Positions 1 through 7,705 of a DNA stretch of 12,591 nucleotides are shown piece after piece. The first letter of the stretch is position 1, and every line of letters starts with the position of its first letter. The notes under the pieces were generated by a model. That model saw only the letters and a list, made by a program, of their open reading frames with translations. It was not told the origin of the DNA and did not search any database. Source of the DNA: Phoronis ovalis (taxonomy: Eukaryota; Phoronida; Phoronidae); NCBI GenBank assembly GCA_028565635.1, contig JAOXYB010043860.1, forward strand, positions 1 through 12,591. The letters run 5' to 3'. A program made the translations under genes and the position numbers.

Positions 1-221
1 GTTCACAAAAAAGTTAATTGGTTAAGACTGCACGAAAAATCGGGAGTAGGCATGAGACATGATTATCTTTATTTGTGCCTGAACAGAATTTTCCGCGAAG
101 AGTTAGTCTATTTACTAGAAGGCAAAATGTTACTATTGAGCTGGATGGGAAAATTAATTGTATCCTTATGCCAGATGACACTTTCTTTAATGCAATGGTG
201 GATAGCGGCCGTTTCGATTAA
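1..221 (+). pseudogene. 3' end of an unidentified coding sequence, broken by a one-base frameshift
   Basis: From the window edge, frame 1 is open and reads like protein (NWLRLHEKSGVGMRHDY..., then FREELVYLLEGK). Around the A-run at 124-127 the protein-like signal moves to frame 3, which continues NVTIELDGKINCILMPDD, then a TFFNAMVDSGRFD-like ending and TAA at 219-221. One missing A in the run would explain the shift. Frame 1 itself stays open to 321, but its later residues look much less like a protein. I recognise no family. The last third is rich in acidic and hydrophobic residues and ends naturally. It could be the last exon of a gene starting left of the window, a decayed copy, or an intact gene with a homopolymer error in the assembly. 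The sequence alone cannot decide. The coding nature is inferred from composition and from the continuity across one indel. Confidence 0.35.
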
Positions 222-362
222 CAGTAATTATACGCCTTTGAAATGTGTACAATTGTCAAAAAATAAATTTGCACCGGTTTCAGCAGTCTGCTGCATCGCT
301 GAGCATTGTCTAGAGCGTTAGCGGCAGATGTGTAGGGGATATAAGCATAATAATAATACAAA

Positions 363-720
363 TATTACTAAAACAGCTTTTTCTTGTCAGTAATTTGCAG
401 GAAACCTGGCTTTCATGTTTCATGGAATAGATCTTTTGGGTCTATCTTAACTCACTAAAATTTCAGGATAACAGCTTCTACTTATTCTTATAAAACTACA
501 ATGTTTTTCAAAATAAAGCTATATCCTAGAAAATAAACATTGTATTACTAAATCAGCATTTTTTGTTCAGTCAGCGTGCAAATGATCTAGCATCCACAGT
601 TAGTAAAAGAGCATTTCAGTGGTGCTGTTCTATTGCACGATAACAGCATCTATGCTTATAAAGATGTGATATGTTTCCGCAAATGTTCATATTCTATAAA
701 TTATACATAAATAATTTGGC
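363..720. repeat. Diverged tandem duplication, two units of about 175-180 bp
   Basis: Unit A begins at 363 with tattactaaaacagc and unit B at 543 with tattactaaatcagc. A second matching anchor follows in the same order: gataacagcttcta near 467 and gataacagcatcta near 639. A third is a cttataaa word followed by an atgttt word about 15 bases later in each unit. The offsets are 180 and 172, so the units differ by small indels. No coding frame runs through them. This is an old local duplication or two units of a satellite-like repeat. It accounts for most of the gene-free stretch between 322 and 761. Confidence 0.55.
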
Positions 721-761
721 AATTGATTAGCATTCATGAATAAAATCAAATTCCTAGACGG

Positions 762-863
762 ATGACTCATTTGTCGACAGGAGATTGGCATTTACCGGCA
801 GAACATATTTGTATTTCCGAGCGATACGAGTACGTCAAGATTTCAAGAATAGGTAAAGGATAA
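762..863 (+). CDS. Short exon-like ORF, 33 codons, unidentified
   Basis: ATG at 762 opens a 33-codon frame ending with TAA at 861-863. It contains a GDWHLPAEHICISERYEY core and is clearly more GC- and CpG-rich than its flanks. A usable splice acceptor (tttgtcgacag, AG at 779-780) lies inside it. A donor-like GTAAAG starts at 853, so it could equally be a 72-nt internal exon 781-852 ending in phase 1. No partner exon could be fixed downstream, where the hAT-like element sits from 974. I do not recognise the peptide. Frames of this length occur by chance, so the call rests only on composition and on the flanking splice-like sites. Confidence 0.25.
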   Translation: MTHLSTGDWHLPAEHICISERYEYVKISRIGKG

Positions 864-973
864 AATAAAATATTACAAGTGATTCTGTTTAGAAATAAGT
901 ATGTTCTTATATTCTTGTATGTTTTGTATATCACCGAATTTTGAATATGCTATATAATTACAGCCGTGCTAAC

Positions 974-1378
974 CCCCGGGGGTACTTTGACAGAGAAGTT
1001 GGTAGGGGTGTGCGGCCTAGGGTAATAAAACCTGACCCTGTGGTAAATAAAGATCACCAAAAATATACCCTGTCGTAAATAAAAAACATGAAAAATATAC
1101 CCTGTCATAAATAATTCTCCCGAAATAGATACCCTGTGTAAAATTCACTTGTAAATTATATACCCTGTTGTAAATACATATGGAAAACATTATACCTGTC
1201 GTAAATGTGTTTTTCAAGAAATACACCCTATGGTAAACGAAAAAAAATGTATATCTTGTGATAAATAAGGCTTTATGAGAAGCGTGAAAAACATACCTTG
1301 TGGTAAATGCAGGAGCTGAAAAAGGGGGCCTATTCGGCGGAACATATATATAGTGACTTTGAATGACAGTACCCCCGG
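974..1378. mobile_element. Non-autonomous hAT-like element (MITE) with internal minisatellite
   Basis: The 405-bp element is flanked by a perfect 8-bp direct repeat, gtgctaac, at 966-973 and 1379-1386. The repeat has T at position 2 and A at position 7, as expected for hAT target duplications (nTnnnnAn). Its ends are inverted: the left end begins CCCCGGGGGTACT, and the right end read on the other strand begins CCGGGGGTACT. The left junction also forms a 12-bp palindrome at 972-983. There is no transposase, so the element would need one in trans. The interior is almost wholly a tandem array (separate entry). The hAT assignment rests on the duplication length and pattern; the terminal bases are not the usual CAGNG, so another 8-bp-duplicating superfamily is possible. 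The perfect target duplication suggests a fairly recent insertion. Confidence 0.8.
1029..1312. repeat. Minisatellite of nine units, about 32 bp each, inside the hAT-like element
   Basis: The recurring core is ataccctgtcgtaaata, followed by a variable A-rich spacer. Copies of the ccctg word or its variants fall near 1036, 1068, 1100, 1132, 1163, 1194, 1226, 1254 and 1296, giving steps of 32, 32, 32, 31, 31, 32, about 29 and about 41. The units are diverged (ccctgtgg, ccctgtca, ccctatgg, tcttgtga), so the array is not freshly expanded. On the minus strand the array stays open for more than 280 nt, producing a 133-codon frame (1418-1017) with alternating YDRVYF-like and FTTGYIF-like peptides. 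That frame starts outside the element and is judged a by-product of the repeat, not a gene. Confidence 0.85.
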
Positions 1379-1386
1379 GTGCTAAC

Positions 1387-1980
1387 CTAATTATACCATA
1401 GAATGTTGTGGAGTTCATTTCCCAACTGAGGAACTTAATTCATTATGCAACTTCTTCAAGTTATAAGTGTCCCAAATGTATGCTACAGCCATAGAGCTTC
1501 TTTATCTAAGAACCTGATGATTCAGTAAGCATACACAGAACAGTAGGTCACTGATTTCATTTTCCCTGATGTATTTCCTGACATAACATATCCTGAACAT
1601 ATAAGTCCATTGACATTGAATACATTAATTCTTAACTACCTTCTAGCAATCGAATTAATTGTAATTTTCTCCGTTGCGACAAAGTAGCTGCGGATTAATA
1701 ATCATAAAATATTGTCGGCGAGAGCGCACCCTAACGGCGAAGATAGCAAAATGTGTGTATCAGCGTCAGGAATCAACTACATGGAACTATACGTTAGTAA
1801 TGGTATTTCCGTATGGTAATCTAACTAGTTATGTTTTAAAAATGGACCTGAAAAATGTGTGTAAGATAAGTTAATTTCCGTTCATATTTACAGTATTAAG
1901 ATTGGTATAAAACAATTTTTACCGTATTTGTTGGTATGTATTGGATATTTTGAATTATTATAAACCGCCTGTGTATTATA
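1387..1980. other. Mostly non-coding interval with one weak coding-like patch
   Basis: This stretch is AT-rich. Between about 1690 and 1820 the base composition rises. A plus-strand frame opens after TAG at 1686 and ends SKMCVSASGINYMELY followed by a short tail and TAA at 1819-1821. Another frame (1674-1874) overlaps it. No convincing splice acceptor precedes the patch, so neither is called as a gene. Confidence 0.4.
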
Positions 1981-2013
1981 TTAAATTTATGATAAAAAAT
2001 TGAATAAATATAC

Positions 2014-2019
2014 TTTAAT
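2014..2019 (-). promoter_or_regulatory. Poly(A) signal ATTAAA for the death-effector gene
   Basis: On the minus strand ATTAAA lies 66 nt after the stop codon at 2087-2085. It is the commonest variant of AATAAA. No exact AATAAA was found closer on that strand. The placement fits a short 3' UTR. This is inferred from position and motif only. Confidence 0.4.
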
Positions 2020-2084
2020 TTTATAAACACATACATTCAAACACACAACTAGTAAAATTCGTAGAGTACGTTATACGTTAACCG

Positions 2085-3269
2085 TCACGTACTCTTCGTT
2101 TGTGCGCGTACGTGGTTAAATACGGATCTGTAGGTAACGTATCTAGCGTGTTTTCGCGCTCTGTTAGCAGGGAAGGAACTTATTCTAGGATTAGCAGCTT
2201 CATTAGTAGTATTTGCTCCAAATAATTCATCTAAATAGAAATTACATATTGTAAACTTAAATAAATGATGCAGTGTGTTATCTGTTAATGGCATTTGTGT
2301 AGTAGCAGACAACTGTAGTATGTTTCAAACTTTTTTCCATCAAAACGTTAAAATTAACATGCGAATTTCGGCGTGACACGGGAGACTGGGATTTACCATA
2401 GTACTAACGGTTCGAATTATGTCCAAGAATTGAAAGGCAGATGTGTTCAAAGTCGGTTAGTGTTGCATGAGCTATTTGAAAACTGTAAAAGTCCAGTTTA
2501 TACTGTATCAGTAACAAGATTTAAGTTCATACCTGCTTGTTCATACATTTCTCCTTCACGCTCTTTAATAAGTCCCACAATGGTAGGTAGATTAGCTGTT
2601 TCAAATAAGTATACAAGTTTACTATAACCACCATTCCGCCAGCTGACTTCATATCCTCTTGATTCAAGTGCATCTACTAATTCCCGAAAGTCAGCTATTT
2701 GTTCTACTTCAGCTTTGCTAAAAAAAATATTAAAGTTTACAGATATTACATGATCGTTTTCACTTTTTTTTTTCAAATAATGTAAAATAAAGAATGCTGT
2801 AAAATGTACAGCATGGCCCAACATGTCTTTACACGGTATATGTGTACTCATATTATTGTCGGTTAAAACTTTTTGATTTGAATTATACAGTATGTAGGTT
2901 CTTCCATTTATTTTTAGGATGTTATTCTTCATAAACTTTGTGCTTCTTCATTGCCTGCTACGTAACAGTCGTTTAGATTGCTTCAACTTTAATTTACGTT
3001 CAATGCTTTTGTTAATTAGCATACAATTGACCATTCTAACAGTTGTTACATTTAGATTTGCATAAAATAAAAATCGGGTAGTCCACTGCATATTCAAAAA
3101 TCCTTACATATTCTCTCGTTACAGGGTTTAATTAAATTAACGTAGATAATTGCTACACTTACCTAAGGTATAAACTACACACATGTTTGATGTCCTTATA
3201 CTGCATCGAACTCAAAGCATTCTTTATTTCTAATAATAACGTGCCATGAAGCTCTTCTTTTGTCTTCAT
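2085..3269 (-). CDS. Three-exon gene for a small death effector domain (DED) protein, 145 aa
   Basis: Coding exons are 3269-3163, 2717-2533 and 2230-2085, read on the minus strand. Intron 1 (3162-2718) has donor TTAG|GTAAGT and acceptor TTTTTTTTAG|C and is phase 2. Intron 2 (2532-2231) has donor CAG|GTATGA and acceptor TTCTATTTAG|A and is phase 1. Both junction codons (AG|C Ser36, G|AT Asp98) stay in frame, and a stop follows at 2087-2085. Residues 10-90 fit a six-helix DED: TLLLEIKNALSSM, YKDIKHVCSLYL, KAEVEQI, DFRELVDALESRG, YSKLVYLFETANLPTIVGL. DEDs mediate homotypic assembly of caspase-8/FADD-type complexes in the cytoplasm. The usual RxDL motif is degenerate here (TANL, residues 76-79). 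The tail (99-145) is basic (ANRARKHARY...) with no recognised domain. ATG 3269 has A at -3 and +4, and an in-frame TAA lies 21 nt upstream. If intron 2 were retained, the protein would end at 2498. A DAPIN or other death-fold domain is the main alternative. Confidence 0.7.
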
Positions 3270-3287
3270 GATGATTTTTTTAGGATT

Positions 3288-3311
3288 TTAGCTTTCAAAT
3301 ACAGTCTTCAT
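3288..3311 (-). promoter_or_regulatory. Seven-codon upstream ORF in the 5' leader of the DED gene
   Basis: On the minus strand ATG at 3311 begins MKTVFES and ends at TAA 3290-3288. It lies in the same frame as the main start at 3269, 18 nt beyond the uORF stop. Its first two codons and part of the third repeat the main start (ATGAAGAC). Such a short uORF could dampen or condition translation of the main frame. Leader splicing is unsettled: donor-like GTAAGC (GT 3416-3415) and GTAAGT (GT 3457-3456) precede an acceptor TTTTACAG with AG at 3328-3327. If that acceptor is used, the uORF is kept in the mature leader. Confidence 0.4.
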
Positions 3312-3582
3312 GAAATGATAATTCTCCTGTAAAATATTTTCATAATCAAACTAAAAAATACGATCAGCATTGCTTTAATTATAATGAGATATTATTTTTA
3401 TGTTTTAAATGCTTACCTACTTAGGTTAGTCTAAATCGACAAATAATTTTCACTTACCTAAATACCCAGAACATATATTTATATATTTATGTTAATACAA
3501 ATAATTATGTTAGTACTGAACAATATCATTAAACCACATTTACAGACAAGGCATGATTCATTCCGACATTTCTTGTTTTGTA

Positions 3583-4010
3583 AAGATAGATAGACAGATA
3601 TATAATCTTTTTATTTACGTGACATGTGTTTTCAACAAAGCATTTTACGAAGGATATGAAATAAAATTAAATTAAAACACCCAGCCACAAATGGCTTATA
3701 TGTCACTACATTACTACATAACATTCTTCCATAGCGCTGTAAATAACACTGTCTCAAATTTTAAACGCCTCTAACATATACTTTGCACATTGTTTTACAA
3801 TTTTGTTATTACAAAGTAAAAACTGTATTTTCTCTAAATCATTCATCTGCTCAAAGGAAGCATTAATGTGATAGGCATAATCAAACAATTTAATCCTAGA
3901 AGAAGAGTAACATGTACAGTGTAACAAAAAGTGAATTTCATCTTCTACACAAATTGTTTTATAGTACTGATAAGACAATAATACATACGATTGCCAGGTC
4001 ATATTTATCT
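3583..4010 (-). mobile_element. 3' remnant of a LINE (non-LTR retrotransposon)
   Basis: Read on the minus strand, the block runs from the end of a reverse-transcriptase ORF through a short 3' UTR to a simple-repeat tail. The UTR holds a small hairpin (AGCCA / TGGCT, plus 3683-3696) and an AATAAA (plus 3610-3615). It ends in a short run of TATC units (plus 3583-3600, gatagatagacagata). LINE copies in invertebrates commonly end in such microsatellite tails and are 5'-truncated, as here. I recall similar mollusc elements but cannot name the clade; CR1/L2-like or RTE-like are possible. The outer limits are approximate and no target duplication was found. Confidence 0.65.
3754..4002 (-). pseudogene. 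C-terminal fragment of LINE reverse transcriptase (ORF2)
   Basis: The 82-residue frame contains the tail signature of animal LINE ORF2 proteins: ICVEDEIHFLLHC, then a tyrosine and an SSSRIKLF stretch (a C..EDE.HFLL.C zinc-knuckle-like core), then an alpha-helical end, IVKQCAKYMLEAFKI. The first cysteine pair of the usual CxxC...HxxxC arrangement is not in this frame, and upstream codons are interrupted (TAG seven bases before the ATG). The polymerase and endonuclease parts are absent. The ATG at 4002 is an accident of truncation, not a true start. It is not expected to be functional. Confidence 0.7.
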
Positions 4011-4800
4011 ACTCATGCGCAGTATACGATATGACTCCTCTGTACTACTGATACAATTTTTTATGTACACAATGCATTTTATAAAAAGCCGCTTTATATT
4101 ATGCACGCACACTATAATTTATCCGCCTCTCACCGCAAGTGAACAGTGAATTGATATCATTTAGCTACTTAATCAAGGTTTAGCTTTCACAATTTAAAAT
4201 ACTGGAATTATATGATATGCTCTTCTTAGAACTATGTACGTGTATGTATAATCTCTAACACAGACTATATATCCTATAAATGTACTAAATAAATTGTTTT
4301 AAACTATAAGGTCGCAAAAGTCAAAAATTGGTTTTAAAATTAATAGGGCATATTATTATCAGATATATATATAGGGATATAAATTTATGTAGTGATTTAA
4401 ACTCAATTTTTAACAAAAAAGAATTTAAAAATACAACAAGAGGCTAAACTTAGACTAGTGTATGTATAGTAATTCCGATCATACTCTTCAGTGTTATGGA
4501 AAGCAAATTTTATGCAGAAACATTAAATGTAGAAACATTTCTTCATATTTAAATTATGTTTATCCTGTTTGATCTGCTAAATAAAGGCTTCTCTCATTTT
4601 TTTATGAAGGACGTGTTAGACGTGTGTATTACTAAATGTAAATATCAAATATTTCCTTGTTTTGTGTTATTCTCAGAATAACCTTGTTATTTAATTTTGT
4701 CACTAAAAATGCTAAATCAACATTGGTTTTAAAGGATAATTGTCCTGGTTATAGATTTACCTTTTTTGAAAACGATAGTGCAATAATTTAATTATTGTTC
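4011..4800. other. AT-rich interval without a supported gene
   Basis: I see no feature of weight here apart from short AT runs such as the tatatata tract near 4362-4372. On the minus strand a polypyrimidine acceptor (CCTTTATTTAG, AG at 4578-4577) is followed by 17 codons (QIKQDKHNLNMKKCFYI) and TAA at 4525-4523. This would join in phase 0 to the candidate exon 5032-4877, across a 300-bp intron. It is too short to call on its own. Confidence 0.4.
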
Positions 4801-4876
4801 AAATATTAACAATGTTAATGTGTCTACATTATTTAGTTGTCAAAGATTGACACCACGGACATATCAGTATACATAC

Positions 4877-5032
4877 CCATTGCGAAAGAAGCATTCGTTC
4901 TTTACTCTGAAATGGTTGTTTGCGTGTTACAAGGATGGACACAATTAAGTTGTTATAGTCTTTGTTGTATATTTTCCATGTATTGAAACGTTTGTATAAA
5001 ACTGTTTTCATGAATTCTAATTTAGAACTCAT
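4877..5032 (-). CDS. Candidate first coding exon of an unidentified gene
   Basis: On the minus strand ATG 5032 opens 52 codons ending exactly at a donor, CAATGG|GTATGT (GT 4876-4875, phase 0). The peptide begins MSSKLEFMKTVLYKRFNTWK and ends FQSKERMLLSQW. It is lysine/arginine-rich with well-spaced aromatics and looks more like a soluble globular protein than chance AT-rich reading. I do not recognise a family. The frame reads on to 4829 if the donor is ignored. A CTCF-like/palindromic GC-rich motif lies 13-30 bases upstream of the ATG, in promoter or 5' UTR position. A possible terminal exon exists at 4576-4523. The call rests on composition, donor and context only. Confidence 0.33.
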
Positions 5033-5044
5033 TTTGATATTTTT

Positions 5045-5062
5045 CCACCAGATGGCGCCATC
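5045..5062. promoter_or_regulatory. CTCF-consensus-like site overlapping a 12-bp palindrome
   Basis: CCACCAGATGGCGC at 5045-5058 matches every position of the common CTCF core CCASYAGRKGGCRS. It overlaps the perfect palindrome GATGGCGCCATC at 5051-5062. It is an isolated GC-rich motif in very AT-rich DNA and sits just upstream of the minus-strand start at 5032, so a promoter or boundary role is plausible. The binding factor in this organism is not known from the sequence. Confidence 0.4.
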
Positions 5063-5185
5063 AGTTATTAAAAAAATTAGTAATTACTGATTAAATTAAG
5101 TATACAAAGCCACGACAATGAAAAGCTTTAAACTATCGATAAGTAATAAAAAAAAACAGTAATCAGAGTTTATATTTCAATAAAT

Positions 5186-5350
5186 TTACAATATAACTGT
5201 GGAATTGCATAATAATTGTTGACAAAAAATCATCCATACAGAATTGCATGTGGCTTTGTAGCCACATGGAATACAACAAATATAGCAAAAACATCGGCTG
5301 CGGCTAATCGCTCGCTCCTCTACGTTTTTATGGACATTTTTAGATGTCAT
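5186..5350 (-). CDS. Small cysteine-rich ORF, 54 codons, doubtful
   Basis: On the minus strand ATG 5350-5348 leads to TAA 5188-5186. The centre reads SRSRCFCYICCIPCGYKATC, and there are eight cysteines in 54 residues (20, 22, 25, 26, 29, 35, 43, 48). No signal peptide is visible at the N-terminus (MTSKNVHKNVEERA), which is unusual for a secreted disulphide-rich peptide. The frame overlaps the hairpin at 5247-5268, whose TGTGGCT and AGCCACA arms dictate part of the peptide. The open frame may therefore be a by-product of a repeat tail. Composition rises to near-balanced GC between about 5290 and 5325. Confidence 0.15.
   Translation of the reverse strand: MTSKNVHKNVEERAISRSRCFCYICCIPCGYKATCNSVWMIFCQQLLCNSTVIL
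5247..5268 (+). repeat. Perfect hairpin, 9-bp stem, 4-nt loop
   Basis: CATGTGGCT (5247-5255), loop TTGT, AGCCACATG (5260-5268). It resembles the AGCCA/TGGCT hairpin in the LINE 3' UTR at 3683-3696 and is followed by ggaatacaac, similar to the ending after hairpins in some LINE tails. No reverse-transcriptase remnant is visible beside it. A solitary LINE 3' end in plus orientation is the likeliest origin, but this is inference. Confidence 0.5.
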
Positions 5351-5359
5351 TTTTAAATG

Positions 5360-7700
5360 TTATGCTATTTTTTATTTGAAACTTGCTATTGTCATTACAT
5401 AATTATGCCTCGTGGAACAATTTTTACATTTTCATATTTTCTTTTGCATTGCACGCTTATAGCGTGAAACAGGGGAAGGTGTATTTGCTTGCTTGGTTTT
5501 GATATTATACAGAAATGGTAAGATGTTTTCCTGTTTGACTTGAAGTTATCACATATAAAGGGAACTGTTTATGAATTCTCATAATTGACTTTACTAATTT
5601 TTAATTAAAAGGACAATCAGAATACTTCGATTTTTAAAAGTTACAACTAATATTTCTGATATGGCAAAATTTAGCAAATTAAGGAATAAACAAATCAAGA
5701 ATCATTGATTTGGGCATGTTTTTTCATGTTTTGTCTTCTATATATTTATGTTTAACATATTTCTCTTGTTTTTTTCACACTTTTTGACACAGTAATTCTG
5801 ATGTCATTTTTAAATGATTGAAAAGATACTTTGAAGAAGAAGACAATCCTTAAAAATAAACCCTAAAAATATAACATTGTGACGACTAATAATCAAAAAT
5901 TAACATACTACCAGTCTGGTCTCGTAGGCATGTATCATGGCACCAGTGATTCAGCAAGAAAGTACTATTTCATTAGGAATTCATGCTGCATAACCTTATA
6001 AGATTGTAAACCAGTAAACACTTTTCTATTTATAATATGCAGCAATGTATGTTTCATGTTGTTGTATTCCTTTCAAGTATTTGACAAAAACAATTACATG
6101 GTGATATTTAGGGAACAGTGAAGTTTAACTATGAATATTCTAACTCAGCACGGAATCGGCATTAAAGCAACATATTTACTCAACGTTCCATATTCATAAG
6201 ATAAAGACCGGATACTGTTTGTCCGCAAAGTTAATAACAATCAGGAAGAAACTAGCATCATAATTATTTCTCAGATGTCCTTAAATATCTGTAGAACAGA
6301 TGCCATATGAGCCTTACATATCAAATGGTTGCAAACTAAAAGCAAAAATACAATTAAAATCCTCAAAACGTTTCTCCATATTGGCTTTAGAAGTCCCAAT
6401 TGCTCACAGAAACTACTAGTAAACTAGATCAATTATTAGGCCTTTATGCAAAGAGCAAAAGTTTATATTAGCATCATATATGCAATATTTCGGTCACTTT
6501 TTATGCTGATTATTTTTTAATCTCGCACCCTAGTTTTTGTCCTAGCACCACAAAGATTCCTATAGATCTCCTATAGCCTCCTACTGTATGCTAAAGGAAC
6601 AACTAATAAAATGTACATTGTATTAATTTATAATTACAATTCAGCTATTATAAAACCAACACACACCAGGCTTCCGTTCCAAACTCAAAATCTGACACCA
6701 AGTTGCAATTCATAAAATACAAAGTTTAGGTTGCTATAAAACCTGTCATGAAGGGGACAGAATTTAAAACATAAAATTGCATGCTTATCGAAAAATAAGA
6801 AAAACTAAGAGCTAAGATGTAGACGACTAATAAGAAACTAGTCAAAGCGCGTAGAGCATAATTTATTTCTAATAAAAATATATCATTATAAATGTCGAAA
6901 CATGTTAAATGGGATTGAACATCCATCTCAATAGATAATGCCTATTTTATTTGTTTAAAATAGCCATTTTAAGCTGTTGCTTTATATCTTTTTATGTCAA
7001 AAGTATGACTTTTGCCAATGCATTTTCTTACTATAATGTTTTACTTCTTGCATGTCACTACTTCTAAATGCAGTTGCTATGGAAAATTTGCTAGTTGGAC
7101 CACTTTGTGTATATCAAAGTGGATTTCTAGGGATTTGGGATGGTTCTAGGTTTGAAGAGGCTCTTAATTCAGGGGGTAATCGTGTAAAGTGATGTGAAAA
7201 CTTCGGGTTGATACAAGATTATAAATTCCACCTTTACCTTTACTTTACAAGGTCTTTACTGGATCGCCGGGTATTAAAATTACTTGAAAGATACCTTTAA
7301 AGCTTATCATTAAATATATGATAGTAAACTTCAAGCTGAAATATATCTGATTAACAACTTTATAATCGATATGCAAAGACAAGTATTAAATAGACCATGC
7401 CGCTCTAAGATAACAATTTTATTAAAGATATGAAATTGATTTTATTGTTTAAATGATAGCTGTTTTAAAAATAGTTCACATTAGTTTCTATTGTTTTAGT
7501 AAAAATTGTAATGCAAACTAATTAAAAATTAAACTAAGTTAGAAGGATCATCAATGCTATCTAAAAATGTATTTTATTATTTTAGAACATAATAACATTC
7601 AAAATGAGAATAATTTAAAGTGTGAAAATATCGATGGAGGCCCAAAAAAACCTGTGTAATGCTCCCTCTTTCTTGGAGTTACAACATGCAATCTTCTCAG
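5360..7700. other. Long AT-rich interval without a supported gene
   Basis: No coding exon, RNA gene or intact element could be supported here. Small items seen are a 6-bp-stem hairpin cacgct/agcgtg near 5448-5462, and a 17-base word gatgtcatttttaaatg at both 5343-5359 and 5800-5816. There is also a doubled tcctatag near 6558-6580. The minus frame 6926-6726 is hydrophobic and AT-driven with no splice or start context. The interval is best read as intron or intergenic DNA. Confidence 0.5.
7100..7122 (+). repeat. Perfect hairpin, 8-bp stem, 7-nt loop
   Basis: CCACTTTG (7100-7107), loop TGTATAT, CAAAGTGG (7115-7122). There is no T-run after it and no element ends around it. The role is unknown; it may be a remnant of a MITE or simply an isolated inverted repeat. 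Confidence 0.45.
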
Positions 7701-7705
7701 ATGTT

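Noticed and set aside
780-2397. GGAGATTGGCATTTACC (780-796) resembles GGAGACTGGGATTTACC (2381-2397), as if an exon had been copied into intron 2 of the DED gene.
   Set aside because: With 15 of 17 matches and little extension, several such pairs are expected by chance in a window of this size.
2400-2420. ggttcgaat near 2409 as a tRNA or SINE B box.
   Set aside because: No A box, no cloverleaf and no SINE tail around it.
2373-2627. Plus-strand 84-codon frame.
   Set aside because: It overlaps intron 2 and exon 2 of the minus-strand gene as antisense shadow, with no family resemblance.
2498-2932. A single 144-codon minus-strand gene.
   Set aside because: Its first 70 codons are intron 1 sequence. 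The acceptor at 2719-2718, the donor at 2532-2531 and the phases favour the spliced model.
3583-3600. GATA microsatellite as an independent repeat.
   Set aside because: It is better explained as the simple-repeat tail of the LINE remnant.
6726-6926. Hydrophobic 66-codon minus-strand frame that could be a membrane protein.
   Set aside because: The hydrophobicity follows from AT-rich codons. No splice or start context and no conserved motif.
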